A stretch of DNA of 64,000 nt from Nelumbo lutea (GCA_022828595.1 JAKGHH010000001.1:145471017-145535016); one strand, 5' to 3'; numbered from the stretch's first letter, positions 12,472 to 24,058 are shown. Notes: generated from the letters alone by a model not told the origin. Made by a program: numbers and translations.

Positions 12472-13033
12472 TTGTGAGCCTCACGAGCCAAGCTTTATTA
12501 GGTTCAAGCTCAACTCAATTAGCAAACGTGCCTATATATTGGGCTCAAGCATGGCTCAAAGCTCGAATAGATTGTGAAAAGATCAATTTGTTTCCACCTG
12601 TACTACTTAGCCTAACTTGCACCCCTAATCATAGGAATGGCAATAGGGTGAGTTTAGGGTAGGGATCATATTCCCTATCCACAACCCTAATTTTGAAATA
12701 AATCCTTATCCCTGACTTTGATCCCTATCAAGGATAAAAGTTGTCCTCCATATCTGATCCCTGATGGAGTTGGGTTTCTCGTGGGGACTTGAATCTCAAA
12801 AAATTTTTAATAAACAATACATTTTGAAAAATAATTTATTTAAAATAATATATATATAAATAATATTTTAAATATATTTTGATAGGGATGGCAATTTTCC
12901 CATCCTTGACAAGGACTCGGCTTCCCCAACCCAATGGGGTCGAGGATGGGAATTGAGGTCTATGCCCCGCCCCACCCTGATTCCGATTATTTATATATAT
13001 ACATATGTGTGTGTTATTTATATTAAATGTATA

Positions 13034-13069
<36 letters not shown>

Positions 13070-13499
13070 AAACATTATTTATAATTTTAACATTTTATTT
13101 ATTTTAAGTAAATTTTATAAAAAAAATACTATTATCTAAACAAATTTTGGGGATTTGGGTCCCCACAGGGAACCCATCCCTGTTGGGAATCGATGATGGA
13201 GGACAAATTTTATCCCCACTGGGATCGAAGACAAGGATGAGGGTTAATTTCAGAATCAAGGGCGAGAATGGGGAATATGATTCCTGCCTTGAACTGGCCC
13301 GATTTCCATATATATATAATATGTGTATATTTATTGATATATATAACCGGGGTCTGGTCAATTGATTATGACATTCAAATTATCCGAATTCAAAATCGGA
13401 TTTTCAAATGCCGTTGAAACCCCAAATAACCGGATTTAGTTTGATCATATAGAGCTGACCCAACCCATTGGCAGCCTTATGATGCTGGAAATATTCTAC

Positions 13500-13796
13500 C
13501 GTTCAAACTTCATTCCCCCTCTCTAGTTGGAAACTTTCAAGTTCTCATGCGCGCGCACTCTCTCTGCATTCTGCAACTTATCGCCTTCTGTGTTTGTCTC
13601 TTTTTGCAACTTTCCTTTTCATGCTACTCTCTTTCTACAACTTTCCCTCTCTTAACTCTCCATTTCCACTCTTACACGCTTGTAACCAAAACCCTAATTC
13701 TCGCTTTTGCAAGGGCTTGGGATGGTAAACTATAAAGGAGAACTGCGTAGGAGCACTCTCAATCGACAAGTAGTTCTGTTCGATCCCGCTTAGGTA
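13500..13796 (+). other. 5'-UTR-like segment ending in a splice-donor-like site (possible captured gene start)
   Basis: This stretch differs from the AT-rich DNA around it. It is pyrimidine-rich (CTCTCTCTGC, TTTCTACAACTTTCCC), contains AAAACCCTAATTC, a box common in plant 5' leaders, and ends with TAG|GTATGC, a plausible 5' splice site, followed by T-rich DNA like a plant intron. A 23-codon frame from the ATG at about 13,721 ends at this junction. No protein family is recognised. It could be the native CACTA leader or a captured host-gene leader. Confidence 0.3.
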
Positions 13797-14360
13797 TGCT
13801 TATCATTATTTGTTTTCTTTAGTTTTCTAATTAATTGATGAAAACAATATGATGGGAGGGATTTTAATACCAAGGGTTCTTTGCAGAATATCCCTTCTTT
13901 ACTTCCCTTAATATTTCTTATAAAGGGCTTTAAAAGATTTTTGTTCAATATCCTTTCTTTGTTTGATTTTTTGTATTGTTGTTTGTTGTGGTTTTTTATT
14001 AATTAGGGAGGAAAAGGAACTCCGTGCTAGCAATTAATGAATGTCATCATGTCCATATTTGTGGAAGACTATGAGTTGAAGTTTGATTAATTCTAATTTC
14101 AGGTTCAAATATTGTTCTATTATTTTTTTTGTTTTTTATCATTCTTAATGCCTTTTATCTATCTCCAGAAAAATTATTTCATTTCAATTGACTTCCTTAT
14201 TCATTTTCATTGTCAAATTCAGCTTTTATTTTTATTATTATTATTATTATTTTAATTTTTCTTTAATCTTAGCTAACTTCTCATCTTAGAGGACCCAATT
14301 GATATAGTTGAATGAGTTCAAGTTTTTAATTATTGACTTGTTTGAGGACTCAGGCATCAC
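13797..14360. other. CACTA interior, T-rich non-coding
   Basis: T-rich, intron-like sequence with an ATT/TTA microsatellite at about 14,230-14,250. No coding sequence is seen. Confidence 0.45.
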
Positions 14361-14363
14361 TTA

Positions 14364-14491
14364 GGTTGCATTTGGCATTCCTTATTTTAAGGACTTATCT
14401 CCTTTTTCCAGTTAAAAACTCAGTGTTCATTAGGGCATTTTAACTGCAAAAAGGAGATAAGTCCTTAAAATAAGGAATGTCAAATGCAGCC
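14364..14491. mobile_element. Tourist-like MITE (128 bp) nested in the CACTA element
   Basis: Target duplication TTA at 14361-14363 and 14492-14494. Terminal inverted repeats start GGTTGCATTTGGCATTCC and GGCTGCATTTGACATTCC and continue almost perfectly through CTTATTTTAAGGACTTATC, so the whole element folds on itself. The 3-bp TTA site and the terminus fit PIF/Harbinger-derived Tourist MITEs. Confidence 0.85.
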
Positions 14492-14499
14492 TTAATTTT

Positions 14500-15420
14500 T
14501 CCTTTTTAGATATTATTGAAGTTGAAGATAATAGACAATTAGATTGGTTTCTTTTTATTTTTCTCCTTAATTGCATTGATCAGATTAATATTGCAATCCC
14601 CTGAATGTATGAAGCACGCCCAACTATGCCTTATAGATATTTTAGTAAGATAGACAATTTAGTTTCCTTTGTATTCAGTTTGAAGTGCTTGATTCTTGAG
14701 TTTCTATAGCTAAATCCCTGAGTTAATGTTGATTGCAGTAGAGGGTGTGGTTGCTAGCAACAATATAATTTGACTTGTGGCAAGTAATAGAAATTTGTGA
14801 AAAGATTTTTTAATCCTAGTTCTAAGCTAGAATAAATTCAATAAAACTGTTAATTGAGTTTTGTAATGTTGTTGTTAAGTAATCAGTTGGAAAAGAAAAG
14901 GTAAAAAAAAAAGAAACAAAAGAAACAAAAGAAACAAAATAAAACAAAAAACTATACTGAGTTCAAAATGTTAGTCGATTTCACCTGGGAAGTTATAAAG
15001 CTTCATTGGACTGATACGAGTAGTATGGTAGGGGTTGACTTCTTAGATACATTGTCAGTGCAGTCAATAGGGTCATAGTTTGTATGGACATAAGCCTATG
15101 CATGTAATGTGGTATATTTCATATTAGGGACCGATTAGATTGTTTGGGGGGTGACCGGATGGCTCTGGAATTGATAGAACTTGTACAAGCCTTATTTGAT
15201 TTTACTTTTTGCTGTCATGCATGACACTATGGAGTGTCAATAGAAACTAAAATGCTTGTACAACAGGAATTATGTTGAACTATACAATTTTCTCCTCTTT
15301 TAAAATTTTTAGCATACAAGAGAAATTATATTTATTGAACTATACAATTTTCTTACCAAAGTATGCAAAAGGAATTAGTTTTTATGTCATAGATAGAATG
15401 TCCTGACATGGTAGACTATA
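14500..15420. other. CACTA interior, no recognisable gene
   Basis: No domain or conserved frame is seen. An A-rich stretch with repeated GAAACAAAA units lies at about 14,900-14,950. Confidence 0.4.
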
Positions 15421-15428
15421 ATTAGAAT

Positions 15429-16135
15429 CAAGGTTTTAGAAACTGTCCCAGAAACGGATCTAGATACCGGTTTCTGAGTCAACGGTTTGACTGTCCAAGT
15501 TGAACGATTCAGCCGGTTTGCATTAGGGCAAGATAACAAATAGTGAAATGGTATATGAGAAAGGAGGAGTGGAGAAGAGAGCATTTTGTTGGCTGAGAAA
15601 GAAGAGAAGGAAAGAAAGGAAGGAGAAAAGAAAAAAGGAAAAGAAGAGAAAGAAAAGGAAGGAAAGAAAGAGGGAAGGAGGGAAGAAGAAGGAAGAGAAG
15701 GAGAATGGATTCGACGCTCACCGGCAACGGTGACGGCGAGATGGTGATGGCAACGGTGAGATGGTGATGGCGGTAACAGAGCAGATCATAGATCTCAGAT
15801 CTGAGATTGATTTTTCGTTTTTTCTCAGATCTGGATCCGAGATCTGAGAAAACTGCAACTTTTTCTTCTTCTTCTTCTCTCTCTGTCTCTCTGGATATCA
15901 GATCTGAGTTTGTTTCTCAGACTCAGAGCTTCTCCCTCTCTGCAATTTCTCAAACCACTAACCGCTGTCCGGGTTAAATGAATCGACGGTTTGACTGGCT
16001 CGGTCAATGGTTTTTTGACAAAGTCAATGGTTTTTTACCTAAGAATGGATCAGGGGTGAAACGGAACCAGTTGCTTGAACGGTTTCTGGGCCGAACGGTC
16101 TGACCATCTGGATCAATGACGGTTAAAAAACATTG
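15429..16135. mobile_element. hAT-type non-autonomous element (707 bp) with perfect 8-bp target duplication
   Basis: ATTAGAAT is present at 15421-15428 and 16136-16143. The inverted ends are CAAGGTTTTAGAAAC and, reversed, CAATGTTTTTTAACC. The ends and the inner motifs (GGTTTGACTG, GAACGGTTT, GGTCTGACCAT) match the ~290 bp copies at 28975-29268 and 46232-46516. This copy is longer because its middle holds a purine-rich GAAAGG tract (about 15,590-15,705) and repeats of AGATCTGAG (about 15,785-15,910). Confidence 0.85.
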
Positions 16136-16143
16136 ATTAGAAT

Positions 16144-18869
16144 AGTTAAAGCGATATGAACTTCATCTTGTAATATGTACAACCGCTAGCATCTTCATCA
16201 ATCAGTATAGTGAGTTCATTTGAAGATGTATAAAATGGAATTCAAACCCGGCCCCTTAACTTTGCCACATTGAGCAAGTTTTTCCTAACTCGTACTTGGA
16301 AACTGATGCACCAGATCTGCAATTGTAGGGTAGGAGTAAGAAGTACTTGAGCTCTCTTTATTATCTTTCTCATTTTTCTTTTGTTGCCTAGATGACCTGA
16401 TGACAGCCAATAGAAGATACTACCAATAACTTAGTTTAGATTCTGTTGCTAGTTATTGAAAGAGGTTTGGTGAGGTCTTTCCACTTGTCATCAATATTCA
16501 AAGTATTGATACAGGGCGTATCGGCCTCAGTCAATTTTTATGTTTTATTTATTTATTTATTTATTTTTCAAAACCGGTTCAGAAGGGTTGATTTAAGTCC
16601 CGATCACCCTCTGAACCATGGTCTGATCTGATACAACCCCTGTAGGGGTGTATCAGAAAGTCATGCATTGGCACGATACGTATTGGCTGATATGGACTGA
16701 TACATGTTGATACTTTGAACCTTGTCTGTCATCATGTCTTACTTACCCCATTTCCATCATAAGGACATTTGCCCCCAGAAAAACTCTTCCAAGCACTTTT
16801 ACTTTCGTTTTTTGTTTGTTTCCTTTAATTCCCTTAGTTTTGTGCATTTCATAACTTCAAGGAGGCATGCTACAACCAAAACGATTCAGATTTTATCCTT
16901 GAATCAAAACTTTTCTTAGGTCCTTAGCCATAGAAGTTAAAGTGGCATTATGGAACTGTTAAAGTGACATAGAAGAAGTGATATTGTAGAGATCTGATTT
17001 TTGATTTACACTTGACCTTTATGAGAAGAAAAGGGGTCATTATGTTTCCTATAGCGGTGGTGTAGTAGAATTCATTACTACACATGTTCATCTGAAAATT
17101 TGGAATGGTTTAATGGATTTATTTTCTTCTCTTGGAATGAATTGGTTGCAAAGCCAACTGATATTTCATTGCTTTCTTAATGTAAGTTGTAACATCACAT
17201 TTTCATGTTGTTCGTTGTTGTTGTGCAAGTAGGTATTTTCTCCTTTAATTCAAGATATCCTTTAACCATGTATATTTGAAGGGATGCGAAAGAGTGTGAT
17301 CAACTTACTGGGCATTTAATCAATAATGAAGATTCGGAGGGTTTTGTGTTACTTTGGCACAATACTGGCTGTTGGGAGAGTGGTTATGTCTTAGAGCAAT
17401 ATATAGAAAATTAAAGGCCTGCACTTTTTGATCAAACTCCACAGAAGTAACATTAATAAGGTATTGCTTTGTCTCTGGTGCAATTGACCACCATGGTATT
17501 TCTTTTTCTCTTAAATAAGATAGATTGGGTTAGTTTTGCTTTACTTTGTCTTGTTGCTAATTTGCTGGGGTGGAATGTTCCTTAAAATAGAAAGTAAATG
17601 GTAAGGAAGAGTTAGGACTATGGTTTGATTGATAGGCCTAGATTTAGGACAATGCTTTTAGAAAAGATAGGTTGTAGATCTAAGGCATTCAAGGTTAGAT
17701 ATAGGTTCAAAAGTGCCATGAGAAAAGATGCAGATTAGAGTCGAGTTTGTTTCTTCAAAAGGAATGTTTAAGACATGGCTTTGGTTGTGATTGAGCTACC
17801 AAATGCAAGGCTTTGAGTTCAAATCAGGGTTTTCTTAAAATGAGAGTGTAATAGGAAGAAGACCATTGTATTAGTACATGCTCACTCTTTTCTTACTAGC
17901 TCTGGAATTGTGTTCAGTTTTTGTAGAAAAGGTTAGACTGTTGAAAGTCATATTAGATTTGGCTGATTTGCAACAATATGGGGACCTCTCTGAATTTGGG
18001 CTTATGAGAAAAAACATTAATTTGAAGATATGATTTTGAGTTTCAAATCTACTAGGGATTTTGAGATTAACCTTGTTGATGTAGCAAGAGAGGAGTGGAA
18101 AAATACTTGAATTGAAATCTTTAGTTATTTTTGTGGATAATGGATGTAACACTTTGCAAATTTTGGGCTTGGAATGTGAAACATAAATCTGTTGGAAGGA
18201 GTATAGTACTAAAAGATTCCCCCAAGACTCATATAGAATGGTGAAATTCTTTATAAATTTCTATTATGCACATTACTTCCAAATGCTGCACAAGTATCAA
18301 GCTCTTTGTATTGGTTTTGTAGGTAGTCTTCGAGAAATCTTATTATTTCATCATATTCTTTTTTTCTTCTATTTTCTTTTTGCCCCAAATTAGATCATTT
18401 AATTCTATTTTCCCTCATATTGAAGCATTGTTAGATTCTGACTAGTTTACTTATTATTAATTTTATCACTTCAATTCTTGTTATTCATCCACTTTAATTT
18501 CTGCTACACTCATCTAATGTGTTCCAATTTATGTTTGAAATTTTCATATATATTAATTAAAAAATCTAATTATTATTTTATTTTGCTTTACAGTTGAATG
18601 CATTTGTAAGGAATAACAACATGTATGGATGAAGAGATTTGAGATCAATATTTTTATTCTTATTGTGATTTATTATATGTAACAATATACATTGTCATGC
18701 ATTTTTATATTTTAATTAATATGTTAAATTTTGTAGAAATTTATTTATAAATTTAATATGATGTAAAAAGAAAACAAGTGATTTTTTCATATAAATATGT
18801 TATTGGTTGGATCACTCAAAAGCCTGTAATGGTAGAAAAGTCATGATTATAGATAATCAAAATTGAATC
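16144..18869. other. CACTA interior, no recognisable gene
   Basis: Mostly T-rich sequence with short frames in both directions and no domain I can identify. A small TTTA repeat lies at about 16,545-16,565. An acceptor-like TTTGCTTTACAG lies at about 18,582-18,593 near the right sub-terminal array, so the interval could be an old intron-bearing unit, but I cannot assign exons. Confidence 0.35.
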
Positions 18870-19430
18870 TAGTGAGGGATAAAATCGTCACTATAGAGAT
18901 TCAAAGCTTGATATAATGACAGACAAGATTATTGTTATAGAGATCCAAAGTCCAAATATAGTGATAAAGAGTATCGTCAGTCATATGTTGTTTGTTACTA
19001 TAACAAGACTTTATAGTGACGAATGTGACCATCTATAGGCCTAACATTAGTGACAGGTTTTGAAGCCGTCACTATAAGTAAATATCTATAGTGATGGTCA
19101 TATGTTTGTTACTAATAACAAGACTTTTTAGTGACGAATGCAACCGTCACTATAGGCCTAACGTTAGTGATAGATTTTTAAGCCATCACTATAGGTAAAT
19201 ATCTACAGTGACGGTCATATGTTGTTTGTTACTATAAGTAGACTTTTTAGTGATGAATGCAACCTTCACTATAGGCCTAATATTGGTGACAGATTTTGAA
19301 ATCCGTCAACATAGGTTATAGTGACGCCACTTTTAGTGACGGATGAAATTTCATCATATGTGCATCACTATAGATCCTACAGTGACGATTTTTAATCTAT
19401 AGTAACGGATTTTGTCCGTCACTATAGCCC
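18870..19430. repeat. CACTA right sub-terminal repeat array
   Basis: Copies of TAGTGACGA/TCCGTCACTATAG in both orientations mirror the left array. A unit containing GTGACGGTCATATG, TTTGTTACTATAA and CACTATAGGCCTAA recurs about three times between 18,975 and 19,290 with a spacing near 120 bp. Confidence 0.85.
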
Positions 19431-19449
19431 TTTTTTTTCTTGTAGTGTC

Positions 19450-19830
19450 CCTTTCTTGACAGGTCAAAGTTAATTTTGATCTCGTGTGTTTGATGCCTTC
19501 CATTTCACCCATTCCTTGTTGCCCTTGTTGATCCTTGTTTTGATGCAGTTTTACATAGAGCAATAGCTCATTCATGGCTTTTTCTACGATCATAGTTGGG
19601 CTTGGGGCCTTGTTTTAGAATATTAGATCATGCATATCTGGCTTTCCATATGCCCCAAAGAAGGAATATTGTTTATTCCAAGTTTTAGTATTTCTGTACC
19701 ATTATTTGACAAATGGGCAGCTACACTTATAGTCATCAATACTTGTTTGACAAGTGGGCACCTCATAGAAATATGTTCGAGGTACTCTTCTTCCCCACAT
19801 GGTGGGAATTGTGGATCTAGGTCCATACTT
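19450..19830 (-). pseudogene. LINE part: zinc-finger of reverse transcriptase (zf-RVT) relic
   Basis: On the minus strand 19826-19623 encodes PCGEEEYLEHISMRCPL, the C-x(n)-E-H-x(4)-C pattern of the zf-RVT domain that follows the reverse transcriptase in plant LINEs. The frame then shifts, and 19593-19450 gives a helical linker-like stretch starting MIVEKAMNELLLYV. In this family the zf-RVT domain precedes the RNase H-like domain, which is what lies on the same strand at 8,530-8,937 on the other side of the CACTA element. No reverse transcriptase is recognised upstream. Confidence 0.6.
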
Positions 19831-20560
19831 TCACCTTCACCTTCATAACACTAGCCATAGAGGAAAAATCTTTGTGCAGTACCAGTTTCCATTCGGACAT
19901 ATTGATGACAATTGGCTTGTTGGTAAGGTTGTAGTGGAGATTGGGATGGAAGAAAGGTGTAAATCAGGTTATGTCAGGCCCGTACAAGTCACATAGGTCG
20001 TGTTGAGTAATGTTTCCATTATCTGGGATACTTTACAGGGTTGGCCCGACACGAGCCCACATAGGCCCGTGCTATGCCATGCTATGGGCCTAAGTAGGGC
20101 AGGCTACAAGCCATGCCGTGGGCTTGGACCAAAGCGGATCAGCCTTTTTTTTTTGTTTTCTTCAACATTTTGATTTTTTTTTTTCATTTTATTCTAAGTG
20201 TCAAAGTGATGCAAATTTTGGGAAAAATAAAAAATTTGACAAAACTATTTAACAAAATATAAAATAAAGAACAAATTGAAAAAAAATAGAAATTTTATTT
20301 CATTTGAATTTGAACAATACAATGGATGAATGGAATATTGGAAATTGAATGGAATAAAATATAAAAACAATATATAAATTGAAAATAAAAAATTACATTG
20401 TTAAAAAATAACAAATAATTTAAATAAAATTTACAGTAATTTTAAAAATACTATACAATTATCGAGTATATACAAAAAAATATTGAAAAAATATTAACTT
20501 CATAATTTTTTTTCAAGTTCCACTTGCATCTCCTTGACTTTGATCATCTACTTCTCCTGA
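19831..20560. other. Unassigned; GGCCC-rich block then AT-rich DNA
   Basis: From about 20,036 a CAGGGTTGGCCCGACACGAG block with repeated GGGCC and GTGGGCTTGG motifs resembles hAT-type ends, and it lies downstream (minus sense) of the hAT transposase relic. The matching opposite terminus was not found. AT-rich DNA follows. Confidence 0.35.
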
Positions 20561-20589
20561 AACATCAGGTAAAATGTAATGCCCTACTT

Positions 20590-22536
20590 TATCTTGCAAC
20601 CTTTCAAGTATATGCACATCTCTAGACTTTCATCATTCATACAATTTTTCTTGTCATCCAACCTAATACTTGCACTAAAACAAGACATCAATGAAATTGT
20701 AGACATTAGAGGGATTAGTAGATCACATGCCATGGCAGAAAAAACTAGATAATTTTTTTTTTCATTTTACTCCACTAGGATAAAACATCAAAATTATTTA
20801 GTTCCTCCGAGTCAAAGAAATTACTTAAATTAGAAAAAAAATCTTGTAAATAAAAATGAAGTTTAGTAAATGAAATTGTTAATTAAGTGGTAGTAGATTT
20901 ATGCCTTTTACTTATTAAAGAGCAAAATTTTTATTTTCCACTATTGGTATTAGATGTTTCAGAAGTGGAAGTTGCACCTATACAAGTTGCAATGTTCTTA
21001 TGCCTTATAATTTGAGATTCATATAAATTGCACATTTTAAATAATAAATTATTAATTTCTTTTTTTTTTATTTATAGTTTCAACATTTATATTTTTACAA
21101 TATAATTCAAGTAAAACATCTAAACCATCTTTCCTAATCATAGGATCTAATACTGTAACTAAGTAATAAAGAGGAAAAATTTTCTCTCAATATTTTTTAA
21201 ATTTTATTTTCCATTGTTTCAACAATACTTTAAATTATAGATTTTTTTTTAATATTTTGCCAAACATTCACTAATCGTAAATAAATTATTAATAAAATAC
21301 AACTAGTTGGGTGATAAATACCTGAAAATTCATTAGTTGTATCATCAAAATTTTGTAAAAAATCTTTTATACAAATCACCATTTCCCAGTCTTCTTCAAG
21401 TATAATATCATGTGGAATTTTTGTGTTATTAAAATTAGTAAGATTTTTTTGTAAGAAATACAACTTTCTAACATAGGATTTGTAGAATTCCGTCTATATT
21501 GAATGTCTAATACAAAATTTTTATATTTTAAACCATAATTTTGACATAAATATTTAACTTCTTGTTTTCTTGTTCCAAAACTTCTAATATACAAAATACA
21601 ATTTCCAATTTTGGAAATATTGTAGAAATAATATTTAAAGCATCCTAAACACATAAATTTAAGATGCAGCATGCATATCTAATATGAAATAATTTTCCAT
21701 TTAAACATGGTTTTAATTGAGATTTTAAAATATTTATTGCTACATCATTATTACTAATATTATCAAAACTAATAGAAAAAAGTTTAGTTTCAATTCCATA
21801 ATTATGTAAAGTATTTAAAATACTTCTAGCAATTGTTGGGATGGTATGTGGCCATTCAAGCCTAGTAAAACTTAAAATTAGGTTTTATAAAAACCAAATT
21901 TCATCAATAAAATGACTAGTAACACAAATATAACTTATATTATATTTAGAAGTCCAAATATTAGAAATAATTGCTACTTTAGAAGAAAAGTAGAAATTAA
22001 TTTTTGTTTATATGAATAAAAATTTTTCAAAGCTTCCAATCTAATAGTATTTCTAAAAGCTTTTTTAAATTGTGGATTTATAGAATGTTGTAAAAAACCT
22101 TTTAAAATTAGTATCCTCAACTAATAAAAATAGTTATTCATTAGGTACAATATGTTTTGCTAATTTCTACCTCATTTTTTCTTGAGAATATTTAAAAATA
22201 CCAAAAAACCTATGCATAATTTGTGTTTATGATGTTTGCTTCCTTTCTTCTTCTTCATTTTTCTGATTACTCAGAATATATCTACCCAAGTGGCTAGTAC
22301 GACCCTTGCTACTATAACTAAAGTCACTTCTACATTTAGTGCAAATGACCCTTTTTCCCTTGCCTTCAACCTATTTTATGATAAATAGATCCCAAACCTG
22401 GCTAGTCAACTTACTAGCCTTTTTTTTACTTTCCCCTAGTAGCAATTCTAGGGGTGAAAACTTTGACAATATCAGTAGCATTCTTATCGGTGTTGACACT
22501 ATTATATTGTGACTGAACATTGTCAACATTGAACAT
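20590..22536 (-). pseudogene. hAT-family (Ac-like) transposase relic
   Basis: Minus-strand pieces in the correct order define a nearly full hAT transposase. The N-terminus starts at the ATG at 22,536 (MFNVDNVQSQYNSVN), with a stop then TSQVWDLF. The BED zinc finger follows at about 22,270-22,400 (VICTKCRSDFSYSSKGRTSH). The central region at 21672-21376 includes FVLDIQYRRNSTNPML, matching the family's LD-x-x-TRWNSTY-x-ML block. After a frameshift, 21463-21230 contains EEDWEMVICIKDFLQNFDDT. The C-terminal dimerisation (hATC) region at about 20,590-20,810 shows SAMACDLL..PLMSTIS. Frame changes and stops separate all blocks, so no functional protein can be made. Confidence 0.85.
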
Positions 22537-22559
22537 GCTCAGAAATTGTTTTCAAGGAG

Positions 22560-22960
22560 TCAACCGCTTTTTAAATATAAAAATAAAAATTAATTTAATT
22601 ACACCTTACCCGGACTACCAATTTGGAATCTCAACTTGATTTCAATGGTTGAATCCTACAAGCCTCCCAAATTGATAACTTGAGATACTTGAGCAAGACT
22701 TCTTCTTGTTGAAACTTGAGTAAAGTTGAGAAATGGACAGTAGAGAGAGTATGGGAGTGTGTATAAAAGAGTACATGAGAGTATGAGATAATATAAGAAT
22801 TGGTGTGATGAGAATGGTGGAGGATAGAAGTATTTATAGGAATTAAAAATAATTTAATTTCCCAAAATACCTTAAAAAACTAGCCACTTTTTAGTTGTCG
22901 GTAGGGGTACTTTGGTTATTATAAAGTCAATTTTCACTTTACCCAAATGCCCCCAATGGT
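22560..22960 (-). promoter_or_regulatory. Probable leader and TATA box of the hAT transposase relic
   Basis: Reading the minus strand, CCTATAAATAC (complement of about 22,829-22,839) is followed by a C/T-rich leader (TCACACCAATTC, TCTCTCTACTG) and by CCGGGTAAGG, a donor-like site at about 22,610, ahead of the transposase ATG at 22,536. The order suits an hAT gene with a 5'-leader intron. Inferred only from motifs and position. Confidence 0.4.
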
Positions 22961-24040
22961 TAGTTTCTTATGAGTGGGTTGTGCTTCGCCCACTATGGAC
23001 CCACGTGCCATATCATGGTTGGCAAACTTAAAATACTCAGGTCAGAGATATAACTTATATCTCATCACCTTTTTGTGATTCAACTACACTATACCAGTTA
23101 GGCTTTCTTCTGAATTAATTTAAAGACCCGTTTAGGAGGGCTGAGCTAAAGATTCAGCTAAACTAGCTCAACTGCTTCCAAGTGCTCTACATAAGCTATT
23201 CAAAGAGGCTGTAGTGCACAACCTTTAATGAATGACTGAAAGCTGATTTGGGCTCTCTAGATCTTTTACCAAACATCTTATGGGCTGTTTACATGAGACC
23301 CACCTCGGAAAGTTAGAAGCCACTATGCATTAACCACCCTTAGTGTCGTTTGGAAGGACTGAGCTGATGATTTAGCTAACTGCTTTGAAACACTTTGGTT
23401 CTAAGAGCCCATTTGGTATGGCTTATGCATCATAGGTAAGTTGCGATGCTAGAGCCGTGGTGCATGGTTGAGAACTTGCATTTTGGAAACGCTACTTAGA
23501 GTAGCTTCGTATTATAATTGCATCATATGGTTTTGTGCTTTTGTTGTGCTTCTTTGTTTTTAACTTTCTGATAGATAACTTGTGGTGTAAACCTCTAATG
23601 CGAATTAAGATTTCTTCACTATATATCTATTATTTTAAAGTATATTTCTTACACTTCACATAAAATGATTCTTCCTTTAATGACCATTCTAAACATTGCA
23701 AAATTGCTTTCCAATAAGAATCTTCATAGGCTTGTATGTAGACAATTTGATCAAAACCCCCAAGATGGTAACTATTGTCTCAACAATTTGAAATTCATTG
23801 TTAATGATGGAAGATTCCTCCTTAGCAATTGGATGTGAGGGTTGTTTCAATCAATAAGTTCTTTTTCAGTAAATATTGTTGAGGAGAATGATCATATTAG
23901 ATTTTTATTACAATCCTCAACAATATTAAACCGATCAATGAAGTCATTAGATTTGAATTCATTTCGATTTATACCTTTTGAAACTTTGGAAAGTCAATTT
24001 GGAGATATGCTTCCCATTCCTTTTGTTAATTATCCATAAC
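22961..24040. repeat. Unassigned DNA with two similar MITE-like blocks
   Basis: Around 23,125-23,190 (CCGTTTAGGAGGGCTGAGCT, then ATTCAGCTAA) and again around 23,345-23,400 (CGTTTGGAAGGACTGAGCTG, then ATTTAGCTAA) the same pattern appears, followed by a GCCCATTTGGTATGGC block. They look like fragments of one small repeat family. A 65-codon plus-strand frame at 23842-24039 has no recognised domain. Confidence 0.35.
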
Positions 24041-24058
24041 TACAACCAATTTGGTTGA

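Larger units (their letters stand above)
10200..13500. other. CACTA interior, AT-rich and repeat-derived
   Basis: No coding sequence is recognised. It holds a GAGCTCGAGC-style repeat (about 10,640-10,925), a TATG microsatellite (about 11,106-11,127), very AT-rich DNA (11,400-12,060) and several diverged blocks beginning like GGATGGCAAT and containing GGGGACTTGAATC (near 12,113, 12,635, 12,885 and 13,150-13,300). The last set looks like one dispersed repeat family inserted several times, partly in opposite orientation. Confidence 0.5.
9480..19447. mobile_element. CACTA (En/Spm-type) DNA transposon, 9,968 bp, non-autonomous
   Basis: The left end starts CACTACAAGAAAAATGGG at 9480. The right end finishes with the inverse, TTTTTTCTTGTAGTG, at 19447. 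The trinucleotide TCC is duplicated at 9477-9479 and 19448-19450, the 3-bp target size of CACTA elements. Both ends carry arrays of the sub-terminal motif TAGTGACGGA and its inverse (about 9497-10160 and 18870-19430), the usual transposase-binding architecture. No TNPD-type transposase or other CACTA protein can be recognised inside, so the element would need proteins from elsewhere. It contains younger insertions (14364-14491, 15429-16135) and microsatellites, and it interrupts a LINE relic. Confidence 0.92.

Noticed and set aside
15548..15733. Lys/Glu/Arg-rich 61-codon frame (and its Leu/Ser-rich antisense frame)
   Set aside because: A low-complexity GAAAGG purine tract inside an hAT element; the charged protein is a product of base composition.
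20036..20130. Exact hAT left terminus at the CAGGGTTGGCCCGAC block
   Set aside because: The opposite inverted end and an 8-bp duplication were not found, so the border is not claimed.
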